A stretch of 64,000 nucleotides of DNA, taken from positions 1,051,197 through 1,115,196 of the forward strand of contig BCHH01000006.1 in the NCBI GenBank assembly GCA_001599595.1, given 5' to 3'. The notes under the pieces were generated by a model. That model had not been told where the DNA came from, did no database searches, and saw nothing but the letters and a program-made list of their open reading frames with translations. Below are positions 9,901 to 20,629 of this stretch, one piece after another. Within the stretch, counting starts at the first letter, position 1; every line of letters starts with the position of its first letter. The position numbers and the translations under genes were made by a program. This DNA comes from Beverwykella pulmonaria. Its lineage: Eukaryota > Ascomycota > Dothideomycetes > Pleosporales > Melanommataceae.

Positions 9901-11941
9901 ATCGTGCTTCAGTTCGTGCGGAATGGTCCGCCAAGGAAGATGTAACAAGCGTAAAGTAGTTCTATCAATAAGCCTGGACGCTAACAATAGTGGTATGGCT
10001 TGAACCGCGTGGATTGATACCTGTAACACCAAATAGCTGCCTCGTAGGAGAGACAAATTGTTGCCAAGGAGCGGGGTAAGCAATTTGTTTGCCTATTGTT
10101 GAATTAGCTAACATCCTAATAGCCCTCTGCGCTCCTCAGGGTCAGTAGAGAACAGCGAAGGTAAGATACTAATAGAACATTAAAGGGAAACAAAGCCGAG
10201 TAACCTCCGCCCTGTGTGCCAGGACAAACTCAAGGCACTGCATTTTCACCTCGGTCGTGATGTTTCAAAACAGGGGGTTTGGTTCAGAGTTTTATCGCAG
10301 AATTATCCTTGCTCTGCATATGCCAAACAGTTGCAATGGTGAGATCGCTAAGGCGTGCCACAGAGACACGCTAACAGGGCTTTTAAGGTACGGCCCATCA
10401 CGGAGGATGGCACAGGGTTGCGGTTACCGATCTATTCATAGGATGGGAATGTATCTCTCAGTCACAATTAGCGTTAATTCGATCTCTGGAGAGGAATCTG
10501 GCACGAGGCACCCGGAATAAGGCCTACGGTGGGAATCAAAACAGGCCCCCAGGGCTGTCGATGTGCCTGATCACCCTGGAACGGTCAACCCACGTGACAT
10601 TGGGAAGCAACAGTAGGGGATTACAAGTAGGAGCTATTAACGGTGGTCTTCTGTATGCAAAGATGCAATTGCCAGCGAAACCGTATGGCTACTACGCTGC
10701 CCCGCTCCCCTTGCATTCGTCACAATACAAGACAGCACCACCATTGTCCTTGGAGACAGCAACTACGGCTTCTATGCGGGAACCATCAATTATTCTGTCC
10801 ACAGCAAGTTCCATCCGCCTCCTGGTAGGTTAAAGGACGGCCCTATGCTCGACTGCACTAACAGCAATGCCCAACGCTAGAGCGACCAGAGACACCTCCG
10901 GCCCCGTCCGCCAACATTTCCTATCACCACGACCCGGACTGTGTCCATCGCAAAACGCTACTCGATGGGATAAGCCGTAAATGCTTCATGCCAGCCTCTC
11001 AAGTAGCACTTGTGGGCATATGAATAACATGGCCGGATTAGACATCATCAGGGCGCTTCTTGATTGATCAATGTTGCTAAGCCATGACGGGTGACCCGCA
11101 GTACTCTTCGTCATATTACATATGTCCACGAAAAGGCAATGACTTCGTAATAACCCCGCACTCAAGCCGACCTTGAAGGCTGCCATACAGCTGCGCGGCT
11201 TTTTCACTGATCAGAAGTTCAGATCTGTCATTACATGATGAACCATCTGGATTGGCTCCAAGACTCTCCATATTTCTGTCATCTCCTTCATTCGAATCAA
11301 TGGTTGGAGTATGCATCCGAGACCCATGTAAGTTTATGCGTGCAACATCTTCATAGTTTAATTTAGTAAATATGGTGAGTCATCGCTTAAAAAACGTTTT
11401 CAAGTTCGACAAAGAAGTGGGGTCTGGGGCGTCCAATAATTCTTCATGAACGAGAGCTGATCAATCGTATTGATGCACATGCATCAGCTGCTCGAACACC
11501 AATTCGACATATCGCTTTTCTAAAGGCCGGACATGTCTAAGGATCACTTGCCGCAATGAGAGATCATATCGTATTGTGCTGCAGATAGACCTTTCAGAAA
11601 ATCAGTGCAGACGATTCTGCAATAGATGAGTTATTCATATGCCTATCATACATCCACAGAGTACTCAGTGCAATGTGTAAACGTACGATGGTGTGAAGGA
11701 CCACATCACTTGAATGACTCGAGCCTTGAAGCTGTGCGATCATGTAAGGATCGGATGCTTCCAGTCATAAAAAGCAACGAAATCAGGTCAGATAAAAGCA
11801 GCTCATTAAGATGCCAAATCTGCGTCGCTATTCCTTCAAATTCTGGAACTGCACCTCCTGCAACATAGAAGTTCGACCGCAGTTGCTTTGAACTTCTCTG
11901 CCGTTCCTTCAGATCACCTTGTCTATGTAATTACTTCAACG
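9901..11941. other. gene-poor stretch
   Basis: About 2 kb with no intact gene. It includes the promoter side of the HET gene and, at about 10561-10835, a relic resembling the N-terminal region of fungal STAND receptors (listed separately). The rest shows only short frames without recognisable motifs. Confidence 0.5.
10561..10843 (+). pseudogene. possible relic of a receptor N-terminal glycine/asparagine motif
   Basis: Two adjacent segments in different frames encode related motifs: LGSNSRGLQVGAINGG at about 10596-10643, and LGDSNYGFYAGTINYSVHSK beginning near 10751, followed by FHPPPGRL. In fungal NLRs, a short G-x-Q-x-G type motif followed by a proline-rich linker often precedes the nucleotide-binding domain. 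Some such motifs are amyloid signalling motifs related to RHIM. No P-loop follows within 1 kb, so I read this as decayed remnants. The similarity is by eye only. Confidence 0.35.
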
Positions 11942-13159
11942 ATGGCATCCACTACCTTCGCCGAGATCTCTCGTCTGGATCTCTCAGGGCTCAGCAGTTC
12001 TCCCGAGGTGTCCATAACTGAGGTTAAGCACCTGTCCTCCTACAACTGGGTAGAGGCTGACACGCCCACCATTGCCGTCCCGGGCAGCCCACCTCTTTGG
12101 TCTTGCCCAACAACTCCCCGACGACTGATAAAGGACTCAGGCCTTGTTTAAATTTCCCAAAATGCAGCTCGCCATCCCGAAAGTCCACTCGAACCCTTGT
12201 TTCGTGCGTTGTACATCACCGACCCTACATTCGACATCCGCTCGATTGATATCGTGACTGATCGAAATAATATCCGCAAACTGCTCTCCTTTGTCAACCC
12301 TGGGTCGACTAGAAATGGGCTGGAAACATTCACAATAAACATCGAGTTCACAAAAAACACAGCAATATTCTGTCGCGAGGAGACTGTGACTCAGGAATTT
12401 ATCGGACCACATGAATTCAGGGGCTTTGGTCACGAATTCGAGAAGTCATACACCACGAGCCAAATCAGAGGCAGCACAGGACATCACAGAATCATCTCGT
12501 ACCGATTTGGTGGTCTGAACTTCATAGTGCGCCATGAAACGGACGGATACGTAGACGTTGATAAAAGGATGCCTGCTGCTAGTAGCAAGGAGCCGGATAA
12601 CGATACACTCACCAGCATGCTAGAATCGCTGTCTCTATCCATGACAGAATCACTATCTGTATCAAAGACTGACAGTCCTCCCAATACTGCTCCTGCTGGA
12701 TCCAAGTTGACAGTTAGAAAAGAAGGCCAGGTGGTTCCGCTCGAATCAACCCTTGAAATCAAAACACGTGTCATCCATAAACCTCTTGCGATCCAAGAAG
12801 TTGCGCCACAGCTCTGGGTATCCCAAACCCCCAAGCTCGTCCGAGCTTATCACCACAAGGGTACGTTTCAAGTACCAGAGGTTGAAGATGTCGCAACTGA
12901 GATCAGAAAATGGGAAGAAAACAATCAGAAGTATCTGAGGAAATTAGCTGCTCTGATCAACAAAATCATCGACTTGGTTAAGGAATGTGGTGGAAAAGCT
13001 GTCGTCAAGTATGATAAAACGAGGGATAAATTATTGCTTCGAAAAGATAACGGAAAGAAGATGTTGCCCAATGATTTGTATTCCAAGTGGGATAATAGCG
13101 ATGCTTCTAGCTCGGAGACAATTACGGGAGCTGGAGATACTGTAGAGTCGGTTGGCTGA
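11942..13159 (+). pseudogene. 'geranylgeranyl pyrophosphate synthetase'-labelled family gene, split by an in-frame TAA
   Basis: The frame opens at ATG 11942 (MASTTFAEISRLDLSGLSSS) and runs to TGA 13157-13159, about 405 codons. A single TAA at 12149-12151 interrupts it. Coding sense continues on both sides in the same frame: GLV, stop, then ISQNAARHPESPLEPLFRAL. The protein resembles a fungal family that I recall being deposited as 'geranylgeranyl pyrophosphate synthetase'. I see no prenyl-synthase DDxxD motif, so that name may be a misnomer. A GT...AG intron around the stop would be only about 22 bp, too short to be plausible. The gene is either a young pseudogene, a sequencing error, or makes a truncated product. 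Apart from the stop it looks well preserved. Confidence 0.7.
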
Positions 13160-14264
13160 ATGGAGACCAAGGCATGCCATCCAACAAGAATGAACATTCC
13201 ATTTTGTAGTCAATTGTTATGCAGAGGGTAGCATATCCATAAAAAATTGATGCACTATTCCAGGCCAATCGAGATAGTCGGATCATCCCTTACCGCTAGA
13301 AATAGGTCGCTCTCTGTACCTCCAGTCACTCCGGCAGCGTTGCTTTAGGTAACTATTTCTTGACACAATAAATGCTAAGGTCAAGAACCATTTTGGCTGG
13401 TTGGTCAGTTCTCTTACTCTTTTGCAAGTATGTAACTTTGATGATAATCCCAGGGTATTATCTATGGTTGTATCGAAAAGAAGCGTCTGGTTCGTATTTC
13501 GATTTTCAGTTCGACAGCCGTTTCTCCTGGAAAATATCTCTCAATATCTCGAGCCAGCGCACTTTCTGCGCAAAGAGGGCTGCTGCATTTGAATCTCCAC
13601 CAATTGTTTCCAGCTGGCCTCAATCGCCCCTTCAACCACGTCAGTGAAGAGCTCGTGCACTCTAGTCGGCATGCAAACGATAAGCCACTTGCTCTCGCCG
13701 TTGTATTCAAAAAATTTCGAGCCTTGTCGTTAGCTACCATCACCATCGTGTTTCGAATACACGCACCGAATCATCTTTTACATACCCCGACAACGTCTCG
13801 TCTTGGCCAAGCTGTGTTCTATTTCATTGTAATGTCCGGATTCAATCTGAAGATCCGTCTACGGGCGTTTCTTAGTGTACCTTCTGGCTGCGATATCTTC
13901 GAAAAGCGTGATGACTCAGTTTGACTTACACGTAGGTGGATAACTGCAGCCTTGGCCCCTTAGCGCGCTTGTTCCGTTTCCATCCCGACTACGTTCCACT
14001 TTCGTGCTCGAGAACATCCTGGATTTGGGAGATCAGTTGCCACTGGAGTTTTTATAGCAAGCAATATAATATATTTGTTCTGTTCTAGAAGCTAGGGCTT
14101 TTCTACCTCTACATCAGATTCTGATTCTTCGCCTTGTGGGGTTTCATCTGCCAACCCTGCACTAATAAGTGATGTGGTCGACAATGAGCTACAAGATCTC
14201 GCATGCTTGAGAACTGGCAGGACTGCGTTTGTCAGTGATAGCCCCACGCCAGGATTAAGATAGA
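13160..14264. other. gene-free, convergent 3' regions
   Basis: This lies between the broken gene and the 3' end of the dynamin-like gene. A minus-strand frame at 14092-14301 overlaps the end of the dynamin gene. It could be an alternative C-terminal exon, but no splice join in phase was found. Confidence 0.45.
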
Positions 14265-16515
14265 CTAACCCGAAGTCACACGTAGTGCGTACTGCTTGCA
14301 CAGGTTGTTCCCGGCTTCCAAGGCCATAAGCTTGTCGCTGATTTCTTGTCGCCGTATAGCTTTGTCTTCTGTTTCTGATGCGATTTTCTTTACGAGGTCA
14401 GGGTTCATCCCAAATACTGACTTGGGACAAAATATGGTCGGCAGGCGGGAAGCAATGATCGCCCTAACGACCAAGTTGGGCACGTTGTCAATGAACAACT
14501 TCATAGCGACCTTATTTAAAGATGATTAAGTAGGTTGAGGTGTGGCACAGGGAGATCTGACGTACCTGATAGAATGCTTCCATTGCATTGAACGTGGATT
14601 CGGCAGCAATGAGGTCCGCATTAGCCTCGGTATTCCAACGCAACAGTCTCACGAGACGCGGAATGTCGTCAGCACTCATATCACCATCCCTCTTAAATGC
14701 TTGTTCAAGTATCTTGGTAGTCCTAGCCTCGGATTGTTTCCGTTGGAGAGTGTTGTATCTGTCTGTAAAGTCATAATTTCTTGTCTCGGGATGTTCTTTG
14801 TGAACTGCCATGAGTTCATCAAGTTTGGCGTACGCCAACGCCAACCTCTGATCCATTATGGGATCAAGCAAGTGCCGCAGCAAAGCATCACTAACCGTCG
14901 CGTCTGTCAAGTGCTGCAGCACCTGCTCCACGAAACTCTTCGTTATATTCCAGATATCCTCGATGTATTGGCGTGCCAAACCTTCCCAGGGTTGACTGTA
15001 TTCCCGGAAGACTTCACCGACTAGTAGCGGATTTGGGAGTCCTGGCAGCTAAATAAAATCAGTCTACGTATCGAGGACCTTAGGGGGTCCCTACTTCACG
15101 GCCGCGACTCTTCTTCAACAACTTGCGCACTTCTTCCACGGCCTCTTCTCGAGTGGGATGATTTTTCTTTTTGCCGTCACCTTCCACAATCTTCCACCGT
15201 GCTCCCTCCGTTCGAATCTCCTCTTCAAATTCTGCTCCTCTATTCGCAATCATGGCTGAGAGGCGCCGTTCAAATAGAGACTGGTCCGCGAAAAATTCGT
15301 GCTCGTAGTCTCCTTTGGTAGCAGCGTCACATAGCGACTGGAAATCACCGCTCAGATCAACTAGAAACTTTTTCTGATCATCGAGCGTTACACGAGCAGG
15401 ACCTAGTTTTTCCAAGCCATGCTGGCAGCTCGATATGCCAGTCTCGATGTCCTCGATCAGCCGTGGAAGCTCGGCTTTGATCTGTTCGAAAAGAACAACA
15501 CTCAGCCGCTGGCGCAGGTGCGCAATACCAAGATTCATAGCAGAGAGGGACCGGAAATTACTCTCAGCCAAGAACTGCTTCTCTATGGCATCTCTATCCT
15601 CGCTCTTGTCGCCGGAGTCGAGGTTTCTGACCACATGCCAGCCAAGATTGAACTCGACCTGCTCATTCCTCGCAAGACTCAAGAAAAGCTTCTCGCCATC
15701 ACTGCCGCTGACGAGTTGATCTGGCTTCGTAATAACACCGAGAGTCCGCAGCCCTTGAGGATCAACTTCTCGAGCCCGTTTAAGCACCTGGCTAGTGTGA
15801 ACTGCTGCTTTACGTGATACCCGGGCTACCCAATCTTACAATTTGATTCGGAAAGTCATTCTTAGCAGACACCACTGCGAGAATGATACTCCTTGGGTTG
15901 GCCATATACTTGGCAACGAGATTCGTGACCAACTCAACGTCATGTTCAGTCTGATGTTTGTTATGCGAATGGATTAATCCAGGGAGATCGACGATAGTGA
16001 GCTGTGGCTGTGTCGGCCCGGAGATTTCAACTCGTAGAATGTCTTCAGTGAAGGCGTTCGCGCCGACTGATAAAAGGCCCATGGCATCTTTGGCTTGCTC
16101 AAAGAGGGTAACGAAGTCCTCTAGGGAGGTGACCTCGTGTCGAAACTGCCAAAGCCGGCCTTGATCAGCTGACGATCGACCTTTCCCTGGTACCTATGTT
16201 GCATGAATATCTAACAACTAAACAAGTCGAGGAGCATACCAAAGAGACTTTGATTTCGGAGCCGGAAGCCCTCCGCAAGATAACCTCGGTTGCAAACCGT
16301 GTGCAGAGATTGTCCTTCCGTGGGAAAGGGACTCCAGAAATCGCCTCGAGCAGGGAGCTCTTGCCACTTGATTGGTCCCCGCACACAATTAGCTGAGGCA
16401 GGGCAGTGAACTCACTCAATCCTTCGGCACGAAGTGAATCGACCAAATCGAGGAGCTGGATTTGTTCAGCTGTTCGAAGACCGTCCATAGAATGCAAGCC
16501 CTGAATAGTTGCCAT
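14265..16515 (-). CDS. dynamin-family (Mx/Vps1-like) large GTPase
   Basis: Five exons join in phase: 16515..16240, 16193..15840, 15787..15095, 15048..14566 and 14510..14265. They give 683 residues, the usual size of fungal Mx-like dynamins. GTPase motifs are G1 GDQSSGKSS (about residues 46-54), G3 DLPG and G4 TKPD. The middle domain contains RGRELPGLPNPLLVGEVF. The last exon is the GTPase effector domain (VAMKLFIDNVPNLVVRAI onward). The introns are 46, 52, 46 and 55 bp with GT-AG ends. Dynamins self-assemble and use GTP to remodel membranes; the target organelle of this clade is not known from sequence. Many such paralogues occur in accessory regions of fungal genomes. A defence role is speculation. 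Confidence 0.9.
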
Positions 16516-16720
16516 GGTGAAATTATCGCACTTTCAAATGGGCTGAAGTTGGTAGGAGAGAGAAATCAGAGGCTCACGGCAGAACTTATAGTTTATCGAA
16601 GAACAATCCCTTCAGCCTTCTAGTTGTCAGCCTTTCTACCTGTTACATTTAGATTCAAGAGGTGTGGGAGTGCAAGATAAGAGATTTCACTGATCAACGA
16701 ATGACAAGGTGAACCATACG

Positions 16721-16768
16721 GCACAGCATATGACACAGCACATGGCACAGCATATGGCACAGCATGCA
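16721..16768. repeat. 12-bp tandem repeat, four copies
   Basis: Four consecutive units related to GCACAGCATATG lie upstream of the dynamin gene. Each unit contains CATATG, CACATG or CATGCA. This is a simple microsatellite-like array. Confidence 0.85.
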
Positions 16769-17540
16769 CCTAATCACAAAACATCACCCAATCACATGCC
16801 AATAAAGCGCAAAGCATTGCAGACTCCTCGACTGCTAAAGGCGATTTAATTAAGCCATCTTATATTTGGCGCAACTCAGCCACAAGACTAATTGTAGCAG
16901 CTCGTAATGCTTGCTACTCATGCCTAAAAACAAACAGTCAAAATGTCGAGACACGGTTTGAGAACGCCGGCAGGGAGATGATCACAGTTCCTAAATTTCT
17001 CCCAGCTTCGCGGTCGGCGACGGGAAAAGCTGCGTGATTCAGGGTGCGACGCACGACATCTTTTCAGCGATGGTAGAGGGAGACAAAGCGGCGAGGTGGC
17101 AATAGTGCTGAGGGTGGGTGATTCGAGGCTACGTGTCTAGCGTCTGTGTAACGATAGGAAACGAGGATACAGTCTAATACTCGGCCGAGCTTGAGGTTTT
17201 TTTTTCTTTTTCTTTTTGGTAAGGCGAATCGTGCACCTTTTACTGCAAAGGTCAAGTTATGGCTTCAACAAAAGGCTCCAAGATATCGCCGGGTTGGTTT
17301 GAAAATATAATTGGATGCACTACGGCAGCGTGTCCAACAGTACGTACATCTAACCGTACGGTGTTGCAGTACACATGATAATTATTGAGCTGTACGTACA
17401 GAGTACCCGCTTCGTATACAATACGGCATCTAAGGCTGCCGTACTATCCGTTTGCAGCAGTTATATAAGAACCTAAGAAATTTTAGGGCGCCTTGTTCGT
17501 TGTCAGTGCTGGTTGCCACGTCTAAGGGTCTCATGCTCGG

Positions 17541-17635
17541 CGACTATATGGACCAATACTTTTGTGTTCGCCGTGGTGTCGATTATTTTGAATGCCGTGC
17601 AAGTTGAGCTTGCGGTTGAGCAGCTAGTAGCTGTA
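17541..17635 (+). pseudogene. relic copy of the 25.2-kb membrane-segment sequence
   Basis: About 95 bp match the stretch at about 25203-25305 at most bases. Translated with one frameshift, it reads LYGPIL then FVFAVVSIILNAVQVELAVE. The matching copy near 25.2 kb reads GWLYGPILFVFSTVSIILNA. No other part of that gene is recognisable nearby, so this is an isolated fragment. Confidence 0.7.
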
Positions 17636-18308
17636 CATTATTCTAGTTAACACAGAACAGCTGTAGTGTCCTCCTAGTCTAGTTGTGCGTCTTTAAATAA
17701 TTGCCAACAGCCCGACGACTGATATGTACGTTGTTAAACCGCGTGGCGAGAAACATCAACGCGACCAGCGATCTTATCTGGGTACCAGCTATACTGCAGG
17801 AACTGATGGATATCAAGGCCTGTACGCGTAGAGAGACCACAAGTAGTGAATTAAGGGCCCTGTGGAAGAGGGCCGGGCTCTAGGTGGCAGGCAGAGATAC
17901 TGTACGCGCGGTACATATGAGGCTTGAAAACATGTCAAAAACAACTCTCCTACAACACCAAAAAAATTGGTAGTAAAGAATTTCGTACGCCCAATTACAT
18001 CCTCAAGTTACCTGGCTACAATTACACGAGTAGGGGTTGATTTCTGACGCGTCACAGGCAAATTCACGAATTCCTGAAGATAACTAAGAAAATCAGAGAG
18101 TGCCGGGAATTACGGCAAGAAATCCCCCGACTTACTGCCCTGACAGATAACCGAGTCCTAATCGGGCTCAGCCTACGCACGAACCATGCCAGATACTTAT
18201 GGAACGCGTAGGGCCTCTGGTTGAGTTCCTTACGCAACGTCTTGTATGGTAATATATCGCACTTGTATTCCATCCGTAGTCACCGATAGTCAATTAAGCC
18301 TTGATCCC

Positions 18309-18478
18309 TGTCGTGATGTGACGAAGTAGATATAAAGAGTGACAAATGTTGTTGTATTGATTCTACGGAGGAGCTACCAAAGAAATATTTAGAGTCTTAC
18401 CAGGCACGGCAGGAGCCTGCCAAGGTAGTCATAACAAACATAAAAGTGAGTCATATGAGCAAACATTGAAGACCGACA
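18309..18478. mobile_element. solo LTR with perfect 5-bp target duplication
   Basis: A 170-bp segment begins TGTCGTGATGTG and ends ACCGACA, the TG...CA ends of an LTR. It is flanked on both sides by ATCCC (18304-18308 and 18479-18483), a perfect 5-bp target site duplication. A related copy lies at 61961-62146. No internal gag/pol is present, so it is best read as a solo LTR of a retrotransposon left by recombination. Direction and superfamily cannot be set from this. Confidence 0.85.
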
Positions 18479-19050
18479 ATCCCAAACTACCGATAGCCTC
18501 TCGTGACAATAATACAGCATGCAGCTGGGCGGTATGTAAGACAACAATGCGATCAGAGATAGCAGTATACGTGTAGATGTAACTGTGGACGAGAGCGCGG
18601 TCTAGAGATGGATGACAAGCAATACTATAGCTCGCACAAGTGTTTTCTAACATAAGTACGCAATTCGCACGCAAAATGAACTGTGGATGCAAGAACGCTC
18701 TAGTCAACTGCATTAAAGACAGAGTGTACTGTAGATGAGAGTATAGCGCAAACACGACAAATAAAGCTTAATGGTATATGCCGTATGCTAGAGGCTGTAT
18801 TCCTGGCGGATGTGGCAGGGCAATGTAATACCAGCGGCAAAATTGTTGTTGACGTGACAGGCGTGGAGCGACGTCGCACAAGCGGAACGCGACGCGCAAC
18901 AACATTGCAGGTGCATGCTAGTTGTAGAATCCACTTCCACGTTCAGAACTCAACCTGCAAGGCGCGTTCAATTCATACCGTAGCTCATAGTCGTATGCTA
19001 GGCATGAGCCAATTTGGCCACGAAAAAGCTTTCCCCGATATAGATAGCGA

Positions 19051-20569
19051 TCTATTCATCAATCCGGCCTGCAGAAAGTAGGTAGTTTGGTTTTGGAACG
19101 CTTGTATTGGGGGCCAGAGCTCGTCTCGCCTCACGTGATTGACCGATAGGCTCAGGCTCGTACTCAGGCTCGTGATAGGCCCTGTGAGCGTTGCGCTTGC
19201 CTTGAAGCTTGCCGTGAGCTTGGCAAGACAGGCCTATTAGAGTAGAGATAGTAGAGCTTCTCTATCAATCAGCGAGGTGTTGATCCGCCACTTAATGGCC
19301 AAAACAATGTTGTTCTTGATCCTTTGTGTATGTAGTGTAGGATAACGTATAGTTTGTGCGCGTAGCATAAGAGAAATTAACTTAGTATAGACCCTAGAAA
19401 ACCATGTAGGAAAAACCTTTGCAGGGCTTGTAGTGTAAGAATTGTATATAAGGCTTGTTAGCTTGCTGTAGGCACGTTGGTTAACACGTGCAAATGGAGA
19501 AACCCTGTAGTTGCGTTAATAAAGCTTTGTAGCTTGGTTAATAGGAGGATGCGCTATAGTTGCGTTAATAAAGCCTTATAGCTTAGATAATAAGAAGAAA
19601 CACTGTGGGCGCAGGTTAATAGAAAAATACGCATTAGGAGAGACGTGTTGCGTCGCGTTGCACTAAGAAGTAGTTACTGCTTGCTAGTAGTCACAGCTAT
19701 GCTTATAGAGATAGAAAACACTTAACTTATGATGAGATGAGCTCACATGAGGTATCCAGGATGTCTTGTGGATGAGGTGCTTGGCAGCCTAACCATGAAT
19801 AGAACAATCCATTTTTATTTTAATGGATTGTTCTATTCATGGTTAGGCCGCCAAGCACCTCATCCACAAGCCTCTCACGCGACGCTTGATCGACGATTTG
19901 AATCATAAGTTAAGTGTTTTCTATCTCTATCAGCACAGCTGAGACTACTTGCAAGCAGTGACTACTTCTTAGTGCAACGTGACGCGACATGTCTCTCCTA
20001 ATGCGTATTTTTCCATTAACCTGCGCCTACAGCGTCTCTTCTTATTATCTAAGCTACAAGGCTTTATTAACGTAACTACAGCGCATCCTCCTATTAACTA
20101 AGCTACAAAGCTTTATCAACGCAACTACAGGGTTACTCCTTCTACACGCATTAACCAACGTGCCTACAGCAAGCTAACAAGCCTTATACATAATCCTTAC
20201 ACTGCAAGCTCTGCAAAGGTTTTTCCTACATAGTTTTCTTAGGTCTGCACTAAGTTGATTTCTCTTATGCTACGCGCACAAACTATACGTCATCCTACAC
20301 TACACACAAAGGATTAAGAACAACATTGTTTGGGCCATTGAGTGGCGGATCAACACCTCACTGATTGATAGAGAAGCTCTACTCTCTACTCTGATAGGCC
20401 TGTCTTGCCAAGCTCACGGCAAGCTTCAAGGCAAGCGCAACGCTCACGGGGCTTATCACGAGCCTGAGTACGATCGGTCAACCACGTAAGGTGAGACGAG
20501 CTCTGGCCCCCAATACAAGCGTTCCAAAACCAAACTACCTACTTCCTACAAGCCGGAGTAATAAATAGA
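19051..20569. repeat. about 1.5-kb near-perfect inverted repeat (foldback)
   Basis: Left arm 19051-19813 and right arm 19822-20569 are reverse complements, separated by an 8-nt loop. The innermost bases AGAACAATCCATT pair with AATGGATTGTTCT. By eye the arms agree at roughly nine of ten positions. Differences are mostly transitions, with a few small indels and one diverged patch (about 19739-19767 against 19868-19905). No open frame of note lies within. No clear target duplication is seen. It could be a foldback-type or MITE-like element, or two copies joined head to head. Its right end lies about 60 bp beyond the stop of the adjoining flavoprotein gene. Confidence 0.9.
19490..19605. repeat. 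internal direct repeats within the foldback arm
   Basis: Within the left arm, a unit containing GTAGTTGCGTTAATAAAGC, then a TAGCTT-TAATA(G/A) part, occurs about twice in tandem with a period near 55 bp. The same pattern is mirrored in the right arm at about 20027-20135. Confidence 0.65.
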
Positions 20570-20629
20570 GGGGTTTGAAATAGATTCTGGCTTTAAATTA
20601 TACCGAATCGCTTTGTTATATACTAATAT

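Larger units (their letters stand above)
16516..18308. other. gene-poor, AT-rich stretch
   Basis: No gene is supported. The start is the dynamin promoter. It contains a 12-bp tandem repeat (16721-16768) and a short relic of a receptor-region family at about 17541-17635. Short frames elsewhere carry no recognisable motif. Confidence 0.5.

Noticed and set aside
12137..12160. A tiny intron removing the TAA of the broken gene
   Set aside because: GT...AG ends exist only about 22 bp apart, too short for fungal splicing.
14092..14301. Possible sixth exon of the dynamin gene, ending in an acidic tail
   Set aside because: No GT-AG join from the GED exon keeps this frame, and the stop at 14265 already gives a normal C-terminus.
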